A stretch of DNA of 64,000 bases, taken from positions 239,239 to 303,238 of the forward strand of contig NZ_AUDQ01000002.1 of the NCBI RefSeq assembly GCF_000425545.1, read 5' to 3'. Shown here in pieces: positions 26,434-36,564 of this stretch; within the stretch, counting starts at the first letter, position 1; every line of letters begins with the position of its first letter. Under the pieces are notes generated by a model that saw only the letters and a list, made by a program, of their open reading frames with translations, searched no databases and was not told the DNA's origin. Source of the stretch: Sporosarcina ureae DSM 2281. GTDB lineage: Bacteria; Bacillota; Bacilli; Bacillales_A; Planococcaceae. A program made the translations under genes and the position numbers.

Positions 26434-26484
26434 AATGAATAAGGAATGTTCTAACAATTACATTAACGTAAAGGAGTTGTAAAG

Positions 26485-28188
26485 ATGACAAATAAACCTT
26501 GGCTTGCTGCATATCCAAAAGAAATTCCGACTTCTTTAGAATACGAAAATATTCCATTGCAAGACTATCTTACAAGGTCTAGCAAAAAATATTCAAATAA
26601 CACAGCCATTCATTTTATGGGGAAAGACATCACGTTCAAAGAATTTCACGAGTCTGCTCTAAAATTTGCTAGCTACTTGCAAAAATTGGGAGTCGTAAAA
26701 GGTGATCGTGTAGCCATCATGCTTCCGAACTGTCCGCAAAGCGCCATCGCATACTTTGGAATTCTCTATGCAGGTGCAATAGTAGTCCAGACTAATCCAT
26801 TGTATACAGAGCGCGAATTGCACTATCAACTTTCTGATTCGGGTGCAAAAGCGATTATTTCGCTTGATATCTTGTTCCCCCGGGTCACGAAAGCAATGAA
26901 TGGGACTGCGATTGAAAATATTATCATTACGGGAATTAAAGATTATCTTCCATTCCCCAAAAACCTAGTCTATCCTTTCATTCAGAAGAAAGAACATAAG
27001 TTGGCTGTAAAAGTGGAACACCGTGGCATTCATCATGTATATACTGAAATAATGAAATCAACAAAACCCGATCCGATCCATATAGCTTATGAGAAAGGTG
27101 ATATTGCATTATTGCAGTATACTGGAGGAACGACAGGACCGCCAAAAGGCGTAGAACTGACGCATTCCAATTTAATCAGCAATACTGAAATGTGTAGTGC
27201 GTGGTTATACCAAACGACGGATGGCGAAGAAACAATCATGGGAATTCTACCTTTCTTCCATGTCTATGGAATGACAACGGTCTTAATATTCGCCGTAATG
27301 AAAGGTCATAAAATGGTGTTGATACCTAAATTTGATTTTAAGACTGCATTGAAAGATATTGATAAACAAAAACCTACTCTATTCCCAGGTGCACCCACAA
27401 TCTATATTGGCCTGTTAAATCATCCTGATTTGGAGAAATACGATCTGTCTTCTATTAAAGCTTGTATCAGTGGATCTGCCGCATTACCCATTGAAGTGAA
27501 AGAAAAATTTGAAGCGGTAACCGGTGGGAAACTTGTAGAAGGATATGGCTTAACAGAGACATCTCCAGTTGCTATGGCGAACTTTGTGTGGGATGGACTA
27601 GAAAAGCGTGGCTCTATCGGTGTTCCGTGGCCTGATACGGATGGATGTGTGCTTGGACCAGGCTCATCAGAACCGTTACCAGTAGGAGAAATTGGGGAGA
27701 TTGCGATAAAAGGTCCTCAAGTCATGACAGGTTATTGGAATAGACCTGACGACACAAAGGAATCATTCCGCAATGGATGGTTTTTGACAGGAGATCTAGG
27801 GTATATGGATGAGGACGGATACTTCTATGTAGTCGATCGTAAAAAAGATATGATTATCGCAAGTGGATTCAATGTCTATCCACGTGAGATTGAAGAAGTC
27901 CTGTATGAACATCCAGCAATTCTAGAATGTATCGTGGCGGGTGTACCAGATCCATATCGTGGTGAAACAGTTAAAGCGTATATTGTTTTAAAAGAAGGAT
28001 ATTCCATAACGGAAAAAGAATTAGATACGTATTGCAGAAAGCAACTTGCTGCATTTAAAGTGCCGAAGCATTATGATTTCCGTGAAGATTTACCTAAAAC
28101 AGCAGTAGGTAAAATTTTGCGTAGAACATTAGTAGAGGAAGAGCGAAAGAAATTAACGGAAGTTCAAAATTCATTAAAAAGTTCGTAA
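26485..28188 (+). CDS. lcfA: Long-chain-fatty-acid--CoA ligase
   Basis: Activates long-chain fatty acids for beta-oxidation. The 567-residue protein has the AMP-binding loop QYTGGTTGPPKG (about 211-222), GYGLTETSP (about 353-361), the FTGD-like motif FLTGDLGYMDEDG (about 432-444), the acyl-CoA signature DRKKDMIIASGFNVYPREIE (about 451-470) and the catalytic lysine in KTAVGKILRR near the end. ATG at 26485 follows AAAGGAG. It opens the lcfA-fadR-fadB-etfB-etfA unit, the same order as in B. subtilis, with cre and palindrome sites before it. Confidence 0.95.
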   Translation: MTNKPWLAAYPKEIPTSLEYENIPLQDYLTRSSKKYSNNTAIHFMGKDITFKEFHESALKFASYLQKLGVVKGDRVAIMLPNCPQSAIAYFGILYAGAIVVQTNPLYTERELHYQLSDSGAKAIISLDILFPRVTKAMNGTAIENIIITGIKDYLPFPKNLVYPFIQKKEHKLAVKVEHRGIHHVYTEIMKSTKPDPIHIAYEKGDIALLQYTGGTTGPPKGVELTHSNLISNTEMCSAWLYQTTDGEETIMGILPFFHVYGMTTVLIFAVMKGHKMVLIPKFDFKTALKDIDKQKPTLFPGAPTIYIGLLNHPDLEKYDLSSIKACISGSAALPIEVKEKFEAVTGGKLVEGYGLTETSPVAMANFVWDGLEKRGSIGVPWPDTDGCVLGPGSSEPLPVGEIGEIAIKGPQVMTGYWNRPDDTKESFRNGWFLTGDLGYMDEDGYFYVVDRKKDMIIASGFNVYPREIEEVLYEHPAILECIVAGVPDPYRGETVKAYIVLKEGYSITEKELDTYCRKQLAAFKVPKHYDFREDLPKTAVGKILRRTLVEEERKKLTEVQNSLKSS

Positions 28189-28232
28189 CAAAATGCTTGA
28201 CTATAACCTAAAAGAATATTAACATGAAAATA

Positions 28233-28250
28233 TGAATGAATCATCATTCA
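28233..28250. promoter_or_regulatory. FadR operator (17 of 18 match) before fadR
   Basis: TGAATGAATCATCATTCA matches the B. subtilis FadR consensus (TGAATGANTANTCATTCA) at all but one position. Flanking bases extend the dyad to 28227-28256, which can also fold as a hairpin followed by TTTTCTTTTT, so partial termination after lcfA is possible. It implies autoregulation of fadR and control of the genes downstream, relieved by long-chain acyl-CoA. Confidence 0.85.
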
Positions 28251-28277
28251 TATTTTCTTTTTGGTGGTGAAACATTA

Positions 28278-28862
28278 ATGAAGCGAACAAAACCTAAATA
28301 TAAACAAATTGTAGATGCTGCAGTAATTGTTATTGCGGAGAATGGGTACCACCAAGCGCAAGTCTCGAAAATTGCTAAGGAAGCTGGAGTTGCGGATGGA
28401 ACGATTTATTTATACTTTAAAAATAAAGAAGACATCCTCATATCTGTATTCAGAGAAAAAATGGAAATATTCGTAGAGAACATTAAAGAAATACTAAAAA
28501 AAGATCTTCCTATAGCAGAAAAATTGCAATTGGTTGTAGAAAATCATTTTACCGTACTACAAGAAGATCCTCACTTAGCGATCGTCACACAATTGGAACT
28601 CAGACAGTCAAATAAAGATCTGCGATTCCAAATCAATAATGTGTTAAAAGAATATATGGTTTTGTTGGATACTTTGCTCGAAGAAGGGGTAGAGAAAGGA
28701 GAGTTGTCTCCTAATCTTGACCTTAGACTAGCAAGGCAGATGTTATTTGGCACGATGGACGAGACAATTACCTCTTGGGTGATGAACGAACAGAAATTTA
28801 ACTTAATTAGATTAGCGCCTAAAGTTAGTGACATGTTATTGCATGGCTACAAACTTCAGTAA
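28278..28862 (+). CDS. fadR: TetR-family fatty acid degradation repressor FadR
   Basis: Repressor of beta-oxidation genes, released by long-chain acyl-CoA. The start at ATG 28278 is chosen over 28236 because GGTGGTGA precedes it, the upstream codons would overlap the operator, and 194 residues equals the B. subtilis protein. The TetR helix-turn-helix covers about 9-55 (IVDAAVIVIAENGY, VSKIAKEAGVADGTIYLYFKNKEDIL). The C-terminal part is the all-helical ligand-binding and dimer domain. Its operator lies directly upstream. Confidence 0.93.
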   Translation: MKRTKPKYKQIVDAAVIVIAENGYHQAQVSKIAKEAGVADGTIYLYFKNKEDILISVFREKMEIFVENIKEILKKDLPIAEKLQLVVENHFTVLQEDPHLAIVTQLELRQSNKDLRFQINNVLKEYMVLLDTLLEEGVEKGELSPNLDLRLARQMLFGTMDETITSWVMNEQKFNLIRLAPKVSDMLLHGYKLQ

Positions 28863-28888
28863 GTATTGCATTAAAGGAGAGATAGTAG

Positions 28889-29662
28889 ATGACATTGATT
28901 AACTTAGAGAAAGACGGACATGTCGCATTAGCGAAAATTGACCATCCACCGGCGAACGCACTGTCTTCGAAATTGATTGAAGAAGTAGATCAGCTGTTAA
29001 CTAGCGTAGAGCACGACGACGATGTTCGCGTTGTGGTTCTATACGGTGAAGGTCGATTCTTCTCAGCGGGTGCCGACATTAAAGAATTCACAACAGTTGA
29101 CACAGGGGCAGCGTTCTCGAAGCTTTCTAGTAAAGGACAAGAAGTTTTCGAGCGTTTAGAGAATTTCCCTAAACCTGTAATCGCTTCCATTCATGGAGCA
29201 GCACTTGGCGGTGGTTTAGAGCTTGCCATGGCTTGCCACATCCGTTTGGTTACGAAGAGTGCGAAACTAGGCTTGCCTGAATTGCAACTAGGTCTCATTC
29301 CTGGATTTGCAGGTACGCAACGTTTACCGCGCCTAGTTGGTGTAGCGAAGGCAGCAGAAATAATGTTAACTAGCGATCCAATCTCAGGTGAAGACGCAGT
29401 ACAGTGGGGACTTGCAAATCATGCATATTCAGACGAAGAACTTTCAGCTGAAACTTTGAAACTAGCGAAGAAGATTTCTCAAAAGAGCCCGATTGCAGTG
29501 AAGCATGCTTTGCGTATGCTTTCGTACTCAAAAGATCAGTCATTCTACGAGGGTGTAGAAGAAGAAGCGAAATCATTTGGAGAAGTTTTCGTCTCTGAAG
29601 ATGCAAAAGAAGGTATTCAAGCATTTATTGAAAAACGTCAACCTACATTTAACGGGAAGTAA
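28889..29662 (+). CDS. fadB: Enoyl-CoA hydratase
   Basis: Hydrates trans-2-enoyl-CoA in beta-oxidation. The 257-residue crotonase-fold protein has the oxyanion-hole stretches FSAGADIKEF (about 63-72) and HGAALGGGLELAMACH (about 104-119), and both catalytic glutamates: E in GGGLELAM (about 114) and E in LGLPELQLGLIPG (about 134). ATG at 28889 follows AAAGGAGAG. Third gene of the fad unit, 26 bp after fadR. Confidence 0.92.
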   Translation: MTLINLEKDGHVALAKIDHPPANALSSKLIEEVDQLLTSVEHDDDVRVVVLYGEGRFFSAGADIKEFTTVDTGAAFSKLSSKGQEVFERLENFPKPVIASIHGAALGGGLELAMACHIRLVTKSAKLGLPELQLGLIPGFAGTQRLPRLVGVAKAAEIMLTSDPISGEDAVQWGLANHAYSDEELSAETLKLAKKISQKSPIAVKHALRMLSYSKDQSFYEGVEEEAKSFGEVFVSEDAKEGIQAFIEKRQPTFNGK

Positions 29663-29685
29663 TTATCGAATAGGAGGTTCTATTA

Positions 29686-30459
29686 ATGAACATTTATGCA
29701 TTAGTAAAAAGAACATTTGATACGGAAGAAAAAATTTCAATTTCAAACGGTGCCATTGCTGAAGATGGTGCAGAATTCATCATCAACCCATACGATGAGT
29801 ACGCAGTAGAAGAAGCTATTAAACTACGTGACGAACACGGTGGGGAAGTAACTGTATTATCAATCGGAGACGAAGATTCCGAGAAACAATTACGTACAGC
29901 ATTGGCAATGGGTGCAGATAAAGCAGTCCTGATCAATATTGAAGATGACATAGATGATATCGACGAATATACTTCTGCAAAAGTCATTGCAGATTACCTA
30001 AAAGATAAAAATGCTGATCTGATTCTAGCTGGTAACGTAGCAATCGATGGTGGCTCAGGTCAAGTAGGACCACGTGTAGCAGAATTGCTAGGCATTAACT
30101 ATGTCACGACAATTACTGAATTAACGATAGACGGAACGAACGCAACCGTTGTACGTGACGTAGAGGGGGATTCGGAAACTATTGAAACATCCCTGCCACT
30201 TCTTGTCACAGCACAACAAGGTCTGAACGAACCACGTTATCCTTCTTTGCCAGGGATCATGAAAGCCAAGAAGAAACCTCTTGAAGACCTAGAGTTCGAT
30301 GATCTAGACCTAGACGAAGATGACGTAGAGGCGAAGACGGAAACTAAGGAAGTCTTCTTACCACCTGCAAAAGCAGCAGGGCGTGTACTTGAAGGAGAGC
30401 CAGCAGATCAAGCGGCTGAACTTATAAAATTATTGCGTAACGAAGCGAAAGTAATTTAA
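29686..30459 (+). CDS. etfB: Electron transfer flavoprotein beta subunit
   Basis: The beta subunit of ETF takes electrons from acyl-CoA dehydrogenase. The 257-residue sequence has the family start MNIYALVKRTFDTEEKI, the NPYDEYAVEEA segment, the AMP-binding region AGNVAIDGGSGQVGPRVAELLG (about 115-136, given here in outline) and the recognition loop with EPRYPSLPGIMKAKKKP (about 184-200). ATG at 29686 follows AGGAGG. It pairs with etfA, 36 bp downstream. Confidence 0.95.
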   Translation: MNIYALVKRTFDTEEKISISNGAIAEDGAEFIINPYDEYAVEEAIKLRDEHGGEVTVLSIGDEDSEKQLRTALAMGADKAVLINIEDDIDDIDEYTSAKVIADYLKDKNADLILAGNVAIDGGSGQVGPRVAELLGINYVTTITELTIDGTNATVVRDVEGDSETIETSLPLLVTAQQGLNEPRYPSLPGIMKAKKKPLEDLEFDDLDLDEDDVEAKTETKEVFLPPAKAAGRVLEGEPADQAAELIKLLRNEAKVI

Positions 30460-30495
30460 TTCATATAGAGAACTGTACTTAGGAGGGACTACATT

Positions 30496-31470
30496 ATGTC
30501 AAAGAAAATGTTGGTTTTAGGTGAAGCACGTGATGGAGAACTACGTAACGTATCATTTGAAACAATTGCAGCAGCAAAGAATATTTCAGGCGGCGGAGAA
30601 GTTGTCGCAGTTCTTATAGGGGATCAAGTTCAGTCACTTGGCGAAGAAATGATTCATTATGGGGCGGATCGTGTAGTAACGGTTGAGCACCCACATTTGA
30701 AGCATTACACACCAGACGGCTTTGGGCAAGCGTTCCTAGCAGTCTACGGTGACGAATCTCCCGACGGTGTCGTATTTGGACACACAGCTATGGGGAAAGA
30801 CTTATCACCCAAAATTGCAAGTAAGCTTGGTACTGGATTAATTTCAGATGTGACAAAGATTGAAGGAGAAGGCGACGATGCAGAATTCATCCGTCCCATC
30901 TACTCTGGTAAAGCATTTGAAAAAGTAGAAATTAAAGAAGGTTTACAATTTATCACAATTCGTCCAAACAATATTGAGCCGTTAGCACATGATGCTAGCC
31001 GCTCAGGTGACGTAACAGCGAAAACTGTAGAAATTGCGAATCTTCGTTCTGTTATCAAAGACGTAGTACGTAAATCAACAGAAGGCGTAGATTTGTCTGA
31101 AGCGAAAGTAATTGTAGCGGGTGGCCGTGGAGTCAAAGGACCCGAAGGATTTAAACCTTTAAAAGAGTTGGCTGATCTTCTAGGCGGTGCAGTCGGTGCT
31201 TCACGTGGAGCATGTGACGCAGACTACTGTGACTATTCACTACAGATTGGACAAACGGGTAAAGTTGTTACACCCGACTTATATATCGCAGCTGGAATTT
31301 CTGGAGCGATCCAGCACGTAGCAGGTATGTCCAACTCGAAAGTCATTGTGGCAATCAACAAAGATCCCGAAGCGAACATCTTTAAAATTGCAGATTACGG
31401 TATCGTAGGTGACATCTTCGAGATCATTCCGATCATGATTGAAGAAATTCAAAAGATCAAAGTCAGCTAA
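30496..31470 (+). CDS. etfA: Electron transfer flavoprotein alpha subunit
   Basis: The alpha subunit binds the FAD of ETF. The 324-residue protein has an N-terminal ETF domain and the C-terminal FAD domain with GGRGVKGPEG (about 208-217), GASRGACDADY (about 233-243), QIGQTGKVVTPDLYIAAGI (about 250-268), SGAIQHVAGM and INKDPEANIFKIADYGIVGD near the end. ATG at 30496 follows AGGAGGGAC. It closes the fad operon; trxA begins 85 bp downstream. Confidence 0.95.
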   Translation: MSKKMLVLGEARDGELRNVSFETIAAAKNISGGGEVVAVLIGDQVQSLGEEMIHYGADRVVTVEHPHLKHYTPDGFGQAFLAVYGDESPDGVVFGHTAMGKDLSPKIASKLGTGLISDVTKIEGEGDDAEFIRPIYSGKAFEKVEIKEGLQFITIRPNNIEPLAHDASRSGDVTAKTVEIANLRSVIKDVVRKSTEGVDLSEAKVIVAGGRGVKGPEGFKPLKELADLLGGAVGASRGACDADYCDYSLQIGQTGKVVTPDLYIAAGISGAIQHVAGMSNSKVIVAINKDPEANIFKIADYGIVGDIFEIIPIMIEEIQKIKVS

Positions 31471-31555
31471 TTAATTGATACAGGCATTTTTTTAGCTCCT
31501 TCTTTACCTCCATGATACAATACGAATATAGTTAAAGACTAAGGAGGAAATAAGA

Positions 31556-31870
31556 ATGGCAATTATTAATGCAACTGATTCAAACTTTGCTGAAAACGTA
31601 AAAGAAGGCGTAGTACTAGTGGACTTTTGGGCACCTTGGTGTGGACCATGTAAAATGATCGCTCCAGTCCTTGAAGAACTTTCAGGTGAACTTGAAGGTA
31701 AAGCGAACATCGTAAAAGTAAACGTGGATGATAACCAAGCAACTGCTAGCCAGTTCGGTATCATGTCGATCCCAACATTACTTCTCTTTAAAGATGGAGA
31801 AGTAGCTGAAAAGGTAGTAGGTTTCCAACCAAAAGAAGCACTTGCACAACTAGTAGAAAAACATGCATAA
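31556..31870 (+). CDS. trxA: Thioredoxin
   Basis: Cytosolic dithiol reductant, 104 residues. The active site WCGPC has C29 and C32, with the preceding VDFWA strand and the cis-proline in [12 protein letters not shown] (about 74-85). ATG at 31556 follows AAGGAGG. Position between etfA and uvrC is the same as in B. subtilis. A strong terminator follows, so it is probably expressed separately from uvrC. Confidence 0.97.
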   Translation: MAIINATDSNFAENVKEGVVLVDFWAPWCGPCKMIAPVLEELSGELEGKANIVKVNVDDNQATASQFGIMSIPTLLLFKDGEVAEKVVGFQPKEALAQLVEKHA

Positions 31871-31876
31871 ATAGAA

Positions 31877-31908
31877 GAGACCGGGCCGCAAGAGCAGCCC
31901 GGTCTTTT
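31877..31908 (+). terminator. Intrinsic terminator after trxA
   Basis: GACCGGGC pairs with GCCCGGTC over a 10-nt loop and is followed by TTTT. It lies between trxA and the uvrC ribosome site. Confidence 0.85.
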
Positions 31909-31922
31909 AGTAGGTGAAAATA

Positions 31923-33728
31923 ATGAATGAAATCATTGAACATAAACTTTCAATTCTCCCCGAATTGCCGGGTTGCTATTTAATGAAGGATCGTCAAGGT
32001 ACTGTCATTTATGTCGGGAAAGCAAAAGTGTTAAAAAACCGTGTTCGTAGCTATTTTACGGGTTCCCATGATGGCAAAACACAGCGATTGGTCGGAGAAA
32101 TAGAAGACTTTGAATATATAGTGACCAATTCTGAAATTGAAGCATTGATTTTAGAATTAAACATGATTAAGAAATACGATCCTAAATACAATATTATGCT
32201 TAAAGATGACAAAACATATCCTTACTTGAAAATTACCAATGAACGTCATCCAAAGTTGATCATTACACGCAAAGTCAATAAAAAATCTGGTAAATACTTC
32301 GGACCGTACCCTAATGCTACGGCCGCACATGAAACGAAAAAGTTACTGGATCGCTTATATCCATACCGTAAATGTCAAAGTATCCCTACGCGGGCGTGTT
32401 TGTACTATCATATCGGTCAATGTCTGGCGCCTTGTATTAAAGAAGTGCCTGCCGAAGCATATACCGAAATGATTGCAGACATTACTCGATTCCTAAATGG
32501 CGGTTATAAGGAAGTAAAAAAGGAACTTCAACAAAAAATGAACGAAGCAGCGGAAGAATTAGATTTTGAACGAGCGAAAGAATATCGTGATCAAATTACC
32601 AATATTGAAACCGTTATGGAAAAGCAGAATATGAATGCGAATGATTTTACAGATCGTGATATTTTTGGCTATGCAGTTGACAAAGGCTGGATGTGCGTGC
32701 AAGTGTTTTTTGTCAGACAAGGTAAAATGATAGAGCGGGATGTATCCATTTTCCCAGCTTATCAGGATCCTGAAGAAGAATTACTAACGTATCTGGGCCG
32801 TTTCTATGGAGAAGCTCACCATTTATTGCCAAAAGAAGTACTTCTTCCTGAAACCGTTGATTTTGCGTTAGCAGATCAATTGCTCGATACGAATGTGCTA
32901 CTACCACAACGTGGAAAGAAAAAAGATCTTGTTAAACTGGCTGCTAAAAATGCGTCCATTGCATTGAACGCTAAGTTCCAAATAATTGAGCGCCAAGAAG
33001 AACGTACTATTGGTGCATGTGAAGAACTTGGAGAAGCTATGAATATCAGTACGCCTCTTCGCATTGAAGCGTTTGATAACTCCCATACACATGGCGTGGA
33101 ACCGGTATCCGCGATGATATCCTTTGTAGATGGAAGACCTAATCGCAAAGATTACCGGAAGTATAAAACTAAAACGGCAGCAGCACATGATGATTATGGT
33201 GCGATGCGTGAAGTCGTTAGAAGACGCTATACACGTGTATTAAAAGATCAATTGCCTTTACCTGATTTAATTGTTATTGATGGTGGAAAAGGCCAGATGG
33301 AAATTGCTCGGGAAGTGTTAGAGGATGAACTAGGCCTCTCCATTCCGATAGCTGGGTTGGCAAAAGATGATAAACATAATACAGCACAGTTGCTGTACGG
33401 TCATCCGCCAGAAATTGTCCCGTTAAAGAAAACTAGTGAAGCATTTTATTTATTGCAACGTGTTCAAGATGAAGTCCATCGATTTGCTATTACGTTCCAC
33501 AGACAGCGGCGGGGAGCCTCTTCACTAACTTCTTCACTGGATGGAATTGAAGGTGTTGGACCGAAACGTAAACAGCAATTATTGAAACACTTTAAAACCG
33601 TGAAAGCCATTCGCGAAGCAACACCTGAACAATTAAAAGAAGCGGGGATGCCAAAAAAAGTAGCTGATGAGTTACTTGCACATTTCCAACAACCTGAAAC
33701 ATCCGAAAAGCCCCTTGCTGAGCAATAA
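31923..33728 (+). CDS. uvrC: Excinuclease ABC subunit C
   Basis: Makes the dual incisions of nucleotide excision repair. Start at ATG 31923, behind TAGGTG, matches the family N-terminus better than GTG 31914; 601 residues. Domains in order: GIY-YIG nuclease ([19 protein letters not shown], about 15-33), cysteine-rich region, UVR motif (about 200-235, [15 protein letters not shown]), RNase H-like C-terminal nuclease ([19 protein letters not shown]), and helix-hairpin-helix repeats ([16 protein letters not shown], about 541-556). The stop codon lies inside the terminator loop. Confidence 0.96.
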   Translation: MNEIIEHKLSILPELPGCYLMKDRQGTVIYVGKAKVLKNRVRSYFTGSHDGKTQRLVGEIEDFEYIVTNSEIEALILELNMIKKYDPKYNIMLKDDKTYPYLKITNERHPKLIITRKVNKKSGKYFGPYPNATAAHETKKLLDRLYPYRKCQSIPTRACLYYHIGQCLAPCIKEVPAEAYTEMIADITRFLNGGYKEVKKELQQKMNEAAEELDFERAKEYRDQITNIETVMEKQNMNANDFTDRDIFGYAVDKGWMCVQVFFVRQGKMIERDVSIFPAYQDPEEELLTYLGRFYGEAHHLLPKEVLLPETVDFALADQLLDTNVLLPQRGKKKDLVKLAAKNASIALNAKFQIIERQEERTIGACEELGEAMNISTPLRIEAFDNSHTHGVEPVSAMISFVDGRPNRKDYRKYKTKTAAAHDDYGAMREVVRRRYTRVLKDQLPLPDLIVIDGGKGQMEIAREVLEDELGLSIPIAGLAKDDKHNTAQLLYGHPPEIVPLKKTSEAFYLLQRVQDEVHRFAITFHRQRRGASSLTSSLDGIEGVGPKRKQQLLKHFKTVKAIREATPEQLKEAGMPKKVADELLAHFQQPETSEKPLAEQ

Positions 33729-33743
33729 AGTCGAGGGGCTTTC
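33706..33743 (+). terminator. Terminator overlapping the uvrC stop
   Basis: AAAGCCCCTT pairs with GAGGGGCTTT. The loop contains the uvrC stop codon at 33726-33728, so termination depends on ribosome release there. Confidence 0.75.
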
Positions 33744-34009
33744 ATTGACATATAATGCTTTTTCACCATATTATTGGCAGGCGCTTGATTTCTAATGCAT
33801 TTTATTAGAATAAATAGTTAATTAACTGAGAAGCGTAAATTTCATGAATAAATGAGTTGAGTAATGTAGAAATAAGAAATGAAAATTTCTCAAACCCTAA
33901 TTTCTACGGGCTTCAAACTATGTCAAGCATTGTCGGATCATAGGAAAAGCAAAGTGTTATTCGACGTTTTTAGAAAAATCATAATCTACTATAAAAAGTA
34001 CACAGCGTC
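33744..34009. other. Intergenic region before the sdh promoter, no gene seen
   Basis: AT-rich DNA with stops in all frames and no conserved pattern. Several imperfect A/T hairpins occur, for example around 33878-33904, but none has a clear role. Confidence 0.5.
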
Positions 34010-34058
34010 TTGACCTGTCCAATACAGAGGAGTACAATATACATGTTATCATATTGTA
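34010..34058 (+). promoter_or_regulatory. sdhCAB promoter with inverted repeat at the start site
   Basis: TTGACC at 34010-34015 and TACAAT at 34033-34038 are exactly 17 bp apart. The -10 box begins an inverted repeat TACAATAT (34033-34040) ... ATATTGTA (34051-34058) that spans the expected transcription start. A leader of about 100 nt precedes sdhC. The repeat may be an operator or form a 5' hairpin. Confidence 0.7.
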
Positions 34059-34146
34059 CCATGAAGAGAGATACTGGTGAATGCGAACTAGATAAAGAAA
34101 CCGCATCACGACAGTATAATCTCAGAAATAAGGGAGGGTAAAAGAC

Positions 34147-34755
34147 TTGTCGAAAGAAACAGATTTTTTCTTACGCCGTCTACATTCGTTGCTTGGTGTA
34201 ATTCCAGTTGGACTATTTGTTGCCCAACACTTAGTAATTAACCATTTTGCAACACGCGGTGAGGAAGCATTCAACACAGCATCTAATTTTATGGGGAACT
34301 TGCCGTTTGTATCTTTCTTGGAATGGTTTATTATCTACATTCCACTCATGTTCCACGCGTTTTACGGAGTGTACATAGCGTTTTCAGCGAAATACAACGT
34401 GGGCCATTACAGTACTTTCCGTAACTGGATGTTCACGCTCCAACGTTTCACTGGGGTATTCCTTGTCATCTTCATTGCTTGGCACGTATACGAAACTCGT
34501 ATTCAAAAAGCACTTGGAGCTGAAGTAGACTTCAACATGATGGCCGATATCTTATCGAATCCACTTATGCTTGTATTCTATATCCTAGGTATTCTATCTG
34601 CTACATTCCACTTAGCAAATGGACTATGGTCTTTCTGTGTTACATGGGGAATTGCACAATCACCACAATCACAAAAAATCGTATCTTATATCACAATCGT
34701 TGTATTCCTAGTACTTTCTATAATTGGAATTCAGGCACTTCTAGCTTTTGTGTAA
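34147..34755 (+). CDS. sdhC: Succinate dehydrogenase cytochrome b558 subunit
   Basis: Membrane anchor of complex II, carrying haem b and the menaquinone site. The 202-residue protein has five membrane segments and conserved histidines in RRLHSLLG, AQHLVINHF, PLMFHAFYG, IFIAWHVYETR and ATFHLANG, matching the di-haem Bacillus type. TTG at 34147 follows AAGGGAGGG. It heads sdhCAB. Confidence 0.95.
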   Translation: MSKETDFFLRRLHSLLGVIPVGLFVAQHLVINHFATRGEEAFNTASNFMGNLPFVSFLEWFIIYIPLMFHAFYGVYIAFSAKYNVGHYSTFRNWMFTLQRFTGVFLVIFIAWHVYETRIQKALGAEVDFNMMADILSNPLMLVFYILGILSATFHLANGLWSFCVTWGIAQSPQSQKIVSYITIVVFLVLSIIGIQALLAFV

Positions 34756-34804
34756 ATAACTAACTAACTAATGAAATTACGTATAATTGAGGAGTGACAC
34801 AATA

Positions 34805-36559
34805 ATGGCAAAAGGCAGATTGATTGTCGTCGGTGGAGGACTAGCTGGACTAATGGCTACCATCAAATCAGCAGAAGCTGGTGTACCGGTTGACTTGTTC
34901 TCGCTAGTACCAGTAAAACGTTCCCACTCCGTATGTGCCCAAGGTGGCATTAACGGTGCTGTAAACACGAAAGGTGAAGGCGACTCGGTCGACATTCACT
35001 TCGATGATACAGTTTACGGTGGAGACTTCCTAGCGAATCAAAAACCAGTACAAGCAATGACGGCAGCAGCTCCTGGAATCATCCACTTATTGGACCGTAT
35101 GGGCGTTATGTTTAACCGTACGCCAGAAGGTCTGTTGGATTTCCGTCGTTTCGGTGGTACACTTCACCACCGTACAGCGTATGCAGGTGCGACAACTGGA
35201 CAACAGTTGCTTTATGCTCTTGATGAACAAGTGCGTTCACATGAGGTAGCTGGATTAGTACAAAAATATGAGCACTGGGAATTCCTTGGAATCATCAAAG
35301 ATGAAGAGGGAACGTGCCGCGGTATTAAAGCGCAAAACATGAAGACAATGGAAATTCAAGCATTCAAGGCGGATGCTGTCATCATGGCAACAGGCGGCCC
35401 TGGTATTATCTTCGGTAAGTCTACAAACTCTGTAATCAATACAGGTTCTGCAGCATCGATCGTATATCAGCAAGGTGCAAAATATGCAAATGGTGAATTC
35501 ATTCAAATCCACCCGACAGCAATTCCTGGAGACGACAAACTTCGTCTCATGAGTGAATCAGCACGTGGTGAAGGTGGACGTATTTGGACATATAAAGACG
35601 GTAAACCTTGGTACTTCTTGGAAGAGAAATATCCGGACTACGGTAACTTAGTTCCACGGGACATCGCAACACGTGAAATCTTTGACGTGTGCGTAAACCA
35701 AAAACTAGGTATCAACGGAGAAAACATGGTGTACTTGGACCTATCCCACAAGGACCCTAAAGAACTTGACATCAAACTTGGTGGAATCATCGAGATTTAT
35801 GAAAAGTTCACAGGAGATGATCCACGTAAATTGCCAATGAAAATCTTCCCGGCTGTTCACTATTCAATGGGTGGACTATGGGTAGATGATCATCAGCAAA
35901 CAAGTATTCCGGGCCTATTCGCAGCAGGGGAATGTGACTTCTCACAACACGGTGCAAACCGTTTAGGAGCGAACTCATTACTATCTGCAATCTATGGTGG
36001 TATGGTCGCAGGACCGTACGCAATTGATTACATGAAGCACTTGAAGCGAACAGCTGATGAACTGCCAGCAACGATCTTCGAAGATGCAGTGAAAGAAGAG
36101 CAACAGAAATGGGAAGATACTCTCAAGATGAACGGTACAGAGAATGCGTACGTACTTCACAGAGAGCTAGGCGAATGGATGACTGACAACGTAACGGTTG
36201 TTCGTTTCAATGATAAATTGAAGCAAACAGACGAGAAAATTGTCGAGTTACTTGAGCGTTATGAAAATATTAATATTACGGATACACAGCAATGGTCAAA
36301 CCAAGGAGCTATGTTTACACGCCAGTTGAAAAACATGCTTTATCTAGCACGTGTAATCACTTTAGGTGCATTGAATCGTGATGAGAGCCGTGGCGCGCAC
36401 TATAAGCCAGACTTCCCGAATCGTGACGATGAGAACTTCTTGAAAACAACAATTGCGGAATTTGACGGAGTTTCTGCACCAATTATTTCGTATGAAGATG
36501 TAGATACATCTCTTATTCCTCCACGTATCCGTGATTACTCAGCGAAGAAAGGAGATTGA
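34805..36559 (+). CDS. sdhA: Succinate dehydrogenase flavoprotein subunit
   Basis: Oxidises succinate to fumarate with covalent FAD. ATG at 34805 follows GAGGAG (a GTG at 34787 is less likely); 584 residues. The FAD dinucleotide motif VVGGGLAGLMA is at the N-terminus, the flavinylated histidine lies in KRSHSVCAQGGINGA (about 39-53), and the substrate/base region has HPTAIPGDDKLRLMSESARGEGG-type sequence and HYSMGGLWVD. The last codons overlap the ribosome site of sdhB. Confidence 0.96.
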   Translation: MAKGRLIVVGGGLAGLMATIKSAEAGVPVDLFSLVPVKRSHSVCAQGGINGAVNTKGEGDSVDIHFDDTVYGGDFLANQKPVQAMTAAAPGIIHLLDRMGVMFNRTPEGLLDFRRFGGTLHHRTAYAGATTGQQLLYALDEQVRSHEVAGLVQKYEHWEFLGIIKDEEGTCRGIKAQNMKTMEIQAFKADAVIMATGGPGIIFGKSTNSVINTGSAASIVYQQGAKYANGEFIQIHPTAIPGDDKLRLMSESARGEGGRIWTYKDGKPWYFLEEKYPDYGNLVPRDIATREIFDVCVNQKLGINGENMVYLDLSHKDPKELDIKLGGIIEIYEKFTGDDPRKLPMKIFPAVHYSMGGLWVDDHQQTSIPGLFAAGECDFSQHGANRLGANSLLSAIYGGMVAGPYAIDYMKHLKRTADELPATIFEDAVKEEQQKWEDTLKMNGTENAYVLHRELGEWMTDNVTVVRFNDKLKQTDEKIVELLERYENINITDTQQWSNQGAMFTRQLKNMLYLARVITLGALNRDESRGAHYKPDFPNRDDENFLKTTIAEFDGVSAPIISYEDVDTSLIPPRIRDYSAKKGD

Positions 36560-36564
36560 CAAAA

